Assembly: GCF_009870125.1 (NCBI RefSeq)
Contig: NC_046683.1
Coordinates: 3,162,001 to 3,226,000, forward strand
DNA length: 64,000 nt
Reading direction: 5' to 3'
Origin: Drosophila pseudoobscura
Lineage: Eukaryota > Arthropoda > Insecta > Diptera > Drosophilidae
Every line of letters begins with the position of its first letter. Positions within the stretch are counted from its first letter, which is position 1. Positions 58,736 through 64,000 of this stretch are shown here, one piece after another. The notes under the pieces were generated by a model, which was not told the DNA's origin, searched no databases, and worked only from the letters and a program-made list of their open reading frames with translations. Both the position numbers and the translations under genes were made by a program.

Positions 58736-60001
58736 TTTTGGTGTACTCCGAGATTTGAACAAGCAAAAATTTATTGAGTCTAATTTGTTCGTGTGTACGA
58801 TTGTGGGGTAGAATGAGTCGACAACCTACGAGCTACGACTTTTTCAAAGCTACTTGTCTACAAGTCTACTTTGCCGGAAAATTATTGAGTGATTTGGCAA
58901 ACCATGTTTAAAGTAACCAGTTCAAGCGTTTAGTTAAAAATTATCTTTGTAAATATCTGCGCTGGGGAACAGTCCGACCCATGCTATACAGCTGAGAGAC
59001 TTTGTCCATTCCGACTGGACTATGCGCCCTTGGACTAAAGAGAGGAGGAGGAGTCTTCACTAGAGTGCAGTGCAAATCATTCTGGGCCACTATAGCATTC
59101 GTTAAGGGGACACCTAGTTGGAGGATGCGGAAAAATCAGCATCTACCCAATGAAAACGCTTTTTAAATGAATTATGTTAATTCAGCAAATCGTTACCAGA
59201 CCTCATCACCTCTTATCAAGACACAACCAGTTTGTGTCTGGTTCCTCCAAATTTCCAAACTCCAATGAAATGAATCAACTAACTTTAGGCTCATTTAAAA
59301 CCGATTTCTTGAAATCGTGGAAATCACTTATTTGAAGAATTGTAATGATACTATGAAGATCTGAGCTGTATAAGAAATAGGTATGATAACTTACCAGTGT
59401 TCGAAAACTCTAGACAAATGAGTAGGGTTCTTCTGTATACTATATAATATAAATGTGTATAGTTCATTAGCTATGAAACTTAACATTTCTAGTCTTTTAG
59501 TAATTGATTTGTGGTATAAGGTTTTAATTGTTTCAATCTGTTTCTTGAGAACGTTTGAGTACTTCCTGAAGGCTCAGTGAGGCTTGACCATATTTTTTCC
59601 AACTAATTTTTGTTGTGAGTGTTTGTGCATGCATGGGCATGTCTAACAGTAATCTGCATTTGTGCAAGCCTCCGCCAGACCTCTCCACAGCCCTTGTGGC
59701 CGCAGCAGAGCGCAACCGTCGGAAACAAACCGGCCAAGTGCCGACCATTGGTCAAGTGGCCCGTGAGTGGTGTCTGAATCGAAGTGCAGCAGCAGCAGGT
59801 GGCAGGCGGCAGTGATAAAGCCTAGCCGTCGTCATCGTTGGTCGTCTCGCTGCATAAAATTAGCGGTAAATTACAAGCTGCAATACCTGTAGCCTGTAGC
59901 CTGTAGCATGATGTTGCTATTACTCTCTGCATACTCCCAGCTTTACATTCCGTTGATTGCACACACAAATCTGAAGAGCTTTTCTTTGTTTTTCGTTTTA
60001 A
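58736..60001. other. intergenic region
   Basis: AT-rich, no recognised gene. One stretch on the + strand from ATG 59,633 (61 codons, including AAAERNRRKQTGQVPTIGQV, stop TGA about 59,813) has coding-like codons but no promoter, splice or poly(A) evidence. Confidence 0.4.
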
Positions 60002-60327
60002 CACTCTGGCATAGGAAGGGTATTAAGATCTTGGCCAGATCTTTGTAGCACTCGATGGAAACACCAGAGTCCAGTTTTTGGGTACACGTTTTCCTACGGC
60101 TTCTTTATGGGCTTTCAAATTATTTTCGAGCCGCTGATGTCTTGCTGGACTTTTTTTGTGGCCTACCTGCAGCTCTTCCTCGGCTGGACCATTTTTGGCG
60201 GCATCGATATGGATCTTTTCCCAGGGTCGCACCTATGTGTCATCTGTAGTCTTCTTGTCAAAGAGAGGTGGTTTACGCCCTGGCCTCAAGCCCGAATTCA
60301 AATCCGCATCAATGATGTCTCAAAGGT
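60002..60327 (+). other. exon-like hydrophobic open stretch
   Basis: One frame is open for over 100 codons, containing VFGYTFSYGFFMGFQIIFEP and FFVAYLQLFLGWTIFGGIDM, reading like two membrane helices with a short loop. A donor-like TCAAAG/GTACGA lies at 60,327/60,328. The opposite strand is also open (60,023-60,232). No family recognised and no partner exon found; it may be a relic exon of a membrane protein or chance. Confidence 0.2.
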
Positions 60328-62995
60328 ACGACAAATAGATGTTTGGTGTACTTGTCGCTCTGGCCACTGTGACAAGACCAGATGCGAGTATTTGGAGTAT
60401 GAGGGGGCGTTTCGCACTTCCTGATCCAAGGCTGATGTACGTACATACTCGTACGAAAGCCCTGCATAAAGAGGCAACCAAATGGATTCAGTGGGATTCC
60501 GTATCCTTCGTTCGGTCCGATGGAATCGTCACCTTTAATCCGTCTGATCCTAAAATTTCGGTTTTGCTCTCCCTCACTCTCCATTTGATTTAATGGTAGA
60601 GAGCCAGAGGCAGAATTCAAAAGAATTTTTAAAAGTACAAATCGGCTCGCACATCTCCCCTAGAATTGTTAGCACAAAGACTGGTCTTATTGTTCTTATT
60701 TTCCAGTAAATTACAGTAAAGGAAGGGCATCAAAAGCTTGGCTTCCTTTCATTTTTTCGACTTTTGCATAAACATATGTACATAGGTATAATTAAAACCA
60801 GAAATCCATCAACAATTGCTCATTGAGCGAAGCCGCATTAAGGAAAGTTTTTTTTTTCTTCTTTGGCTTGTGTTTTGGATAAGCGGAAATTTCAGCTTCG
60901 TACATACATACTATACTATATATGTATGTATGTGTGTACATACTATACATATCTGGCTTATTGGGTGGCGACACCAGTTCGACGAAAATCTTTGGCATAG
61001 TTTTTTCCGCTGCCCCAAGTGAGAGGCAGAGGAAGCGAGACGCAGCAAGAAGTGGAGCCATGACAAACATGCTAAATGCAGCCCCGTCGACAACTACATA
61101 GGCAACCTTAGGCGGACAGCGGACATCAGATTGCGGACAGGGGACAGCGGACAGGGGACAGCGGACAGCGGCTGCAACATGGGACAGCATTCAAAAACAA
61201 ACAAACAAATCAGAAGAAGGAACAAAGCCTGCCTTTGGAGACCGAAGCTTTGGATACTCTTTCGAATTGCATATACATTAGTTATCCGATTTTTAGCAGG
61301 TTTAGCTCAAGAGTTTTCCGATATATGTAAGCGGCAGATACCCCCGGAGTACCTGTAGATACTGTAGATAAATGTGTGCTGCGGCTGATCGTATTTCTAT
61401 ATCTAAACTTCCAAAATCTGCCCACATTCGTAATAGCTTCTTCTAGGGTAAGCAAAGCACAAGTACAGATTGAGATATGGTAAGGTGTGTATACGTATGT
61501 ATGTTTGACGAAGGCGAAATAAATGAAATACCTGAGACGAATGCCGCAAGCAACAAGAAAAGCACCAGCAGCAGCAGCAACACATCCATCGACGTTTATG
61601 TGGCCGACAGTGGCATGCACAGTGGGACACGCATGTGGAAGAAGGCTGGGAGTGGAGTCGCGTCGAGTCGGATTGCAGGTGCGGATGGCAAAGTGTTTAG
61701 CCAACCGCAGATAAATGCTAAATGACTGCAGATGACCTGAATTCTGTTCATAGAAAATTTTCGAGAGACTGGTTCTACCACTAGTTCCAATAATCTGTAG
61801 AGGAATCATTTTTTTAATTAAAGTTACCATCTTTTTGAAGCTATTAAGCTTTCATCAGACAGACATTAGTTTTGTTGTTAGGGGAAACATATTTTCCCAA
61901 GAAAAATCTCTTTGAAACTTTGGAGGAATCTACTGATACTGGCTGCTGAAATTATTCAAACGGTTATCAAGAAAACATCCTACATATGCTAAATGAATCA
62001 CTGGTTCAGATTACCAGCTCTTATGAGTGAAACTAGTTCGGCAAACACACGATCTCAGCACCATTCCCGTCACCGATGCACCGGCCGCGTTGTAACTGAG
62101 CAAAGCCGAAACCAGTTTGGGCCATGCCAAATTCCACATTCCTGGCCACCTGCACCGTTCTGCCCCACTGTGCTGCCGCACTGCCGCAAACAATTAACTT
62201 TTGGCAACAAACGAGTACTACGTCAGTGAAGGCAGCAGCAGCAGCCGCAGCAGCAGCAAGTGAAGACGGCGAAAGAGATGGCAACGCCGACGCCGATGCC
62301 GACGCCGATGGCGACTGCGACGCTGCGCTTGCGCACGTAAACAAATTCTCAGCTCCGCATATTTTTCGTTTAAGTAATTTTAATGCCCTTCCAAAGGGTA
62401 TACTGCATAAGTACATACAAGTACATAATATGCAATGGGAGTTGTCTCGTGAGACAAATATCTTCAACATTAAAGACTTGAATCATTAAAGGCTCTTGAT
62501 CCACGAACCAATTGTAAAGCTTATAAAAATTAACCGATTGTATATTTGATTCCTTACTTAAATTGATTTCCTTACTTCTTTAAAAAACAGCGATGGTAAA
62601 GTTATTGGTGTGCCAACACTTATGTCTAGCACTGTAGCACTTATTGAAATTTTCGCATTCTAGAAAATTCTAGAGAAATACTCTCTCCTGCAAGGGCATC
62701 CGAATTTCGTGGCCTAACAGTTTATTTTCATGCATTTTCAAAGCTGCTGTTGCGGGGCTGCCTCGACGTTGCTGCTGCGCTGCTGCTGCTGCTGCGGCTG
62801 CGGCTGCGGCTTTTTTTGTTTTCTTGAAAGCAAAAATTAAAAAGCAGCAACAGCAACAAGCAGCGGCACGTAGGTGAAGGAGAAGGCGGTGGAGGGGGAG
62901 GGGGAAGGGGGAGAAGAAGAAGGGAGAAGCAAAAGCAGAAAAGAAACAACAATCGCTGGCAAAACACGCCAACCCAGCGCGACTTTGTTGCTGCG
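60328..62995. other. intergenic region
   Basis: No recognised gene. Holds a GGACAGCGGACA-type repeat (61,112-61,171), CAGCAG/GCAGCC runs (61,563-61,585; 62,231-62,262; 62,770-62,812), a GACGCC run (62,285-62,310) and a purine-rich tract (62,876-62,945). Alanine- and Asp-Ala-rich frames here follow from these triplet runs. Confidence 0.5.
61112..61171. repeat. degenerate GGACAG repeat
   Basis: About five copies of GCGGACAGGGGACA-like units with one divergent interruption (61,122-61,133). Confidence 0.8.
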
Positions 62996-62999
62996 GTTT

Positions 63000-63394
63000 T
63001 CAGTTTTCAGTTGCCAGCGCGATTTTGAATGAGTTGTACGCGGCGCGAGTTTCGAGTTTCGATTTTCGAGTTACGATTTTCGAGTGTGGAGTGTGGTGTT
63101 CATCGAGAGAGTCTCCCGCAATCACGAAAGATCCCCAAATCCAATCCGAGATTCGAGCTCGTGCGTGTGTGCGTTGTAAAAAGCCCCAGGCCCAGGCCCA
63201 GCCCCAGCCCCATCCCCCATCCACGCCCACGACATCCGTCGACTCCTTTTGGGAGTACTTGCACAGTTTTTGGTTTAATTATTTTTGTTTTTTAAAGTGT
63301 GTGTGTACCCGCCACAAATGATAATTGTGTGCAACAAGCGGCGAATGCAGGCCAACAGCAACAGAAGCGACCAAATCAACGTCCAAATCTATAG
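63000..63394 (+). CDS. probable first exon of a gene running off the right edge (partial)
   Basis: Two initiator-like TCAGTT motifs (63,000 and 63,007) precede about 310 nt of GC-richer, UTR-like sequence. ATG at 63,318 in strong fly context (CCACAAATG) opens a frame MIIVCNKRRMQANSNRSDQI that runs 25 codons plus two bases to a good donor (ATAG/GTAAGA, exon end 63,394). An upstream ATG at 63,029 starts a long overlapping frame (88 codons) that would act as a uORF. If translated from 63,318 the protein continues in an exon outside the window. Product unknown. Confidence 0.4.
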
Positions 63395-64000
63395 GTAAGA
63401 TTCAAATATTTCCAAACTGGCATTCGAACCACAGCCACAGCAACAACAACAACAACAGTAACCATAAAAACGAAAACAAAAAAACAAAAAAAAACATAGC
63501 TGGGCCAACGCCAGGTTCAAGTGTAACCAGTTTCCAGATTCCACAAAAATAGCGCCGCAGGCACTGGGCGCCCAATATTTCAAGTTCCTCAGTCTGCTCC
63601 GGCCGCTGCTGCTCCGGCTGCTGCTGGGGCTATTAAAATGTAAATCTTGTTCTTAACAGCACTGGCTCGGATGCCCTGTAACCCCAGAAGTTGCTATACT
63701 AATTGACCTGCCCTGCCACCCAGCTGCCCAGCCTGACCCACTGTCAGTCTGTGGGGAAAGCAAGCAGCCTTCCAAGCTCTCATTCAATTTACATCCTAGG
63801 ACCTGGCAAAGCGTCAACAGCAGCTCCAAGTGTCTCACACATGCAAAAGAATCTATCTGAATAAACTGCATAAGCCATTCCATTCCCTCCCTGATGTTAG
63901 TGTGTTATAATTTACGAATATACAACATTTATGTATATTTAATAAATGTTGGTATTTCTTATCACCCCTCAAATTGTACTGTACACAAATTGAGATTTAC
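63395..64000 (+). other. probable intron, right edge
   Basis: Follows the GTAAGA donor. Contains CAACAACAAC and A-rich stretches; no acceptor-exon pair stands out before the window ends. Confidence 0.35.

Noticed and set aside
62124-62489. 121-codon ORF with poly-Ala and Asp-Ala repeats
   Set aside because: Explained by GCA and GACGCC triplet runs; no other support.

Overview
The window looks like one stretch of a Drosophila X chromosome (Muller element A). I infer this from gene content (orthologues of fly TRAP-alpha, RpS28b, Tim29, the alanyl-tRNA editing protein and an NTT4-like SLC6 transporter, several of which I remember as X-linked in D. melanogaster), from 40-80 bp introns, and from abundant CA/TG microsatellites and GAGA-type repeats. 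An obscura-group species is possible but cannot be shown from sequence alone.

Layout. (1) About 1-30.9 kb holds no gene I recognise. It has simple repeats, GA-rich tracts, four dispersed copies of a ~37-bp element with a CTCF-like core (0.5, 11.0, 19.9 and 23.6 kb), a few decayed coding-like fragments (0.86-1.14, 8.3-8.4, 11.6-12.0 kb) and one candidate small gene with a poly(A) signal (12.0-12.3 kb). (2) About 30.9-43.3 kb is a repeat island: a frameshifted P-superfamily transposase relic, a ~2.4 kb unit duplicated in tandem, a 5'-truncated non-LTR retrotransposon with a 15-bp target-site duplication and a (TTAGG)3 end, ten tandem ~409-bp monomers in two matching five-monomer higher-order blocks, two copies of a 23-bp minisatellite, and a short element with terminal inverted repeats. 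(3) 44.1-58.7 kb is gene-dense: TRAP-alpha (-), RpS28 (+), an uncharacterised 195-aa helical protein (-), Tim29 (+), Aarsd1 (-), a doubtful 131-codon ORF (+), a six-exon SLC6 transporter (+) and a reticulocalbin-type EF-hand protein (-). (4) 58.8-64 kb is intergenic sequence with two weak coding-like stretches, then a probable first exon (+) near 63.0-63.4 kb of a gene running off the right edge.

The genes are not an operon. They are housekeeping or secretory genes in head-to-head and tail-to-tail pairs: TRAP-alpha/RpS28 and the 195-aa gene/Tim29 share divergent promoter regions; RpS28/195-aa gene, Tim29/Aarsd1 and SLC6/reticulocalbin converge. TRAP-alpha and the reticulocalbin act in the ER, RpS28 and Aarsd1 in translation, Tim29 in mitochondrial protein import, and the SLC6 protein in sodium-coupled transport. 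All multi-exon models below were checked by hand for reading-frame continuity across every junction. The most notable observation is the young tandem array with higher-order structure; the CTCF-like element family and the GC-AG intron in Aarsd1 follow.
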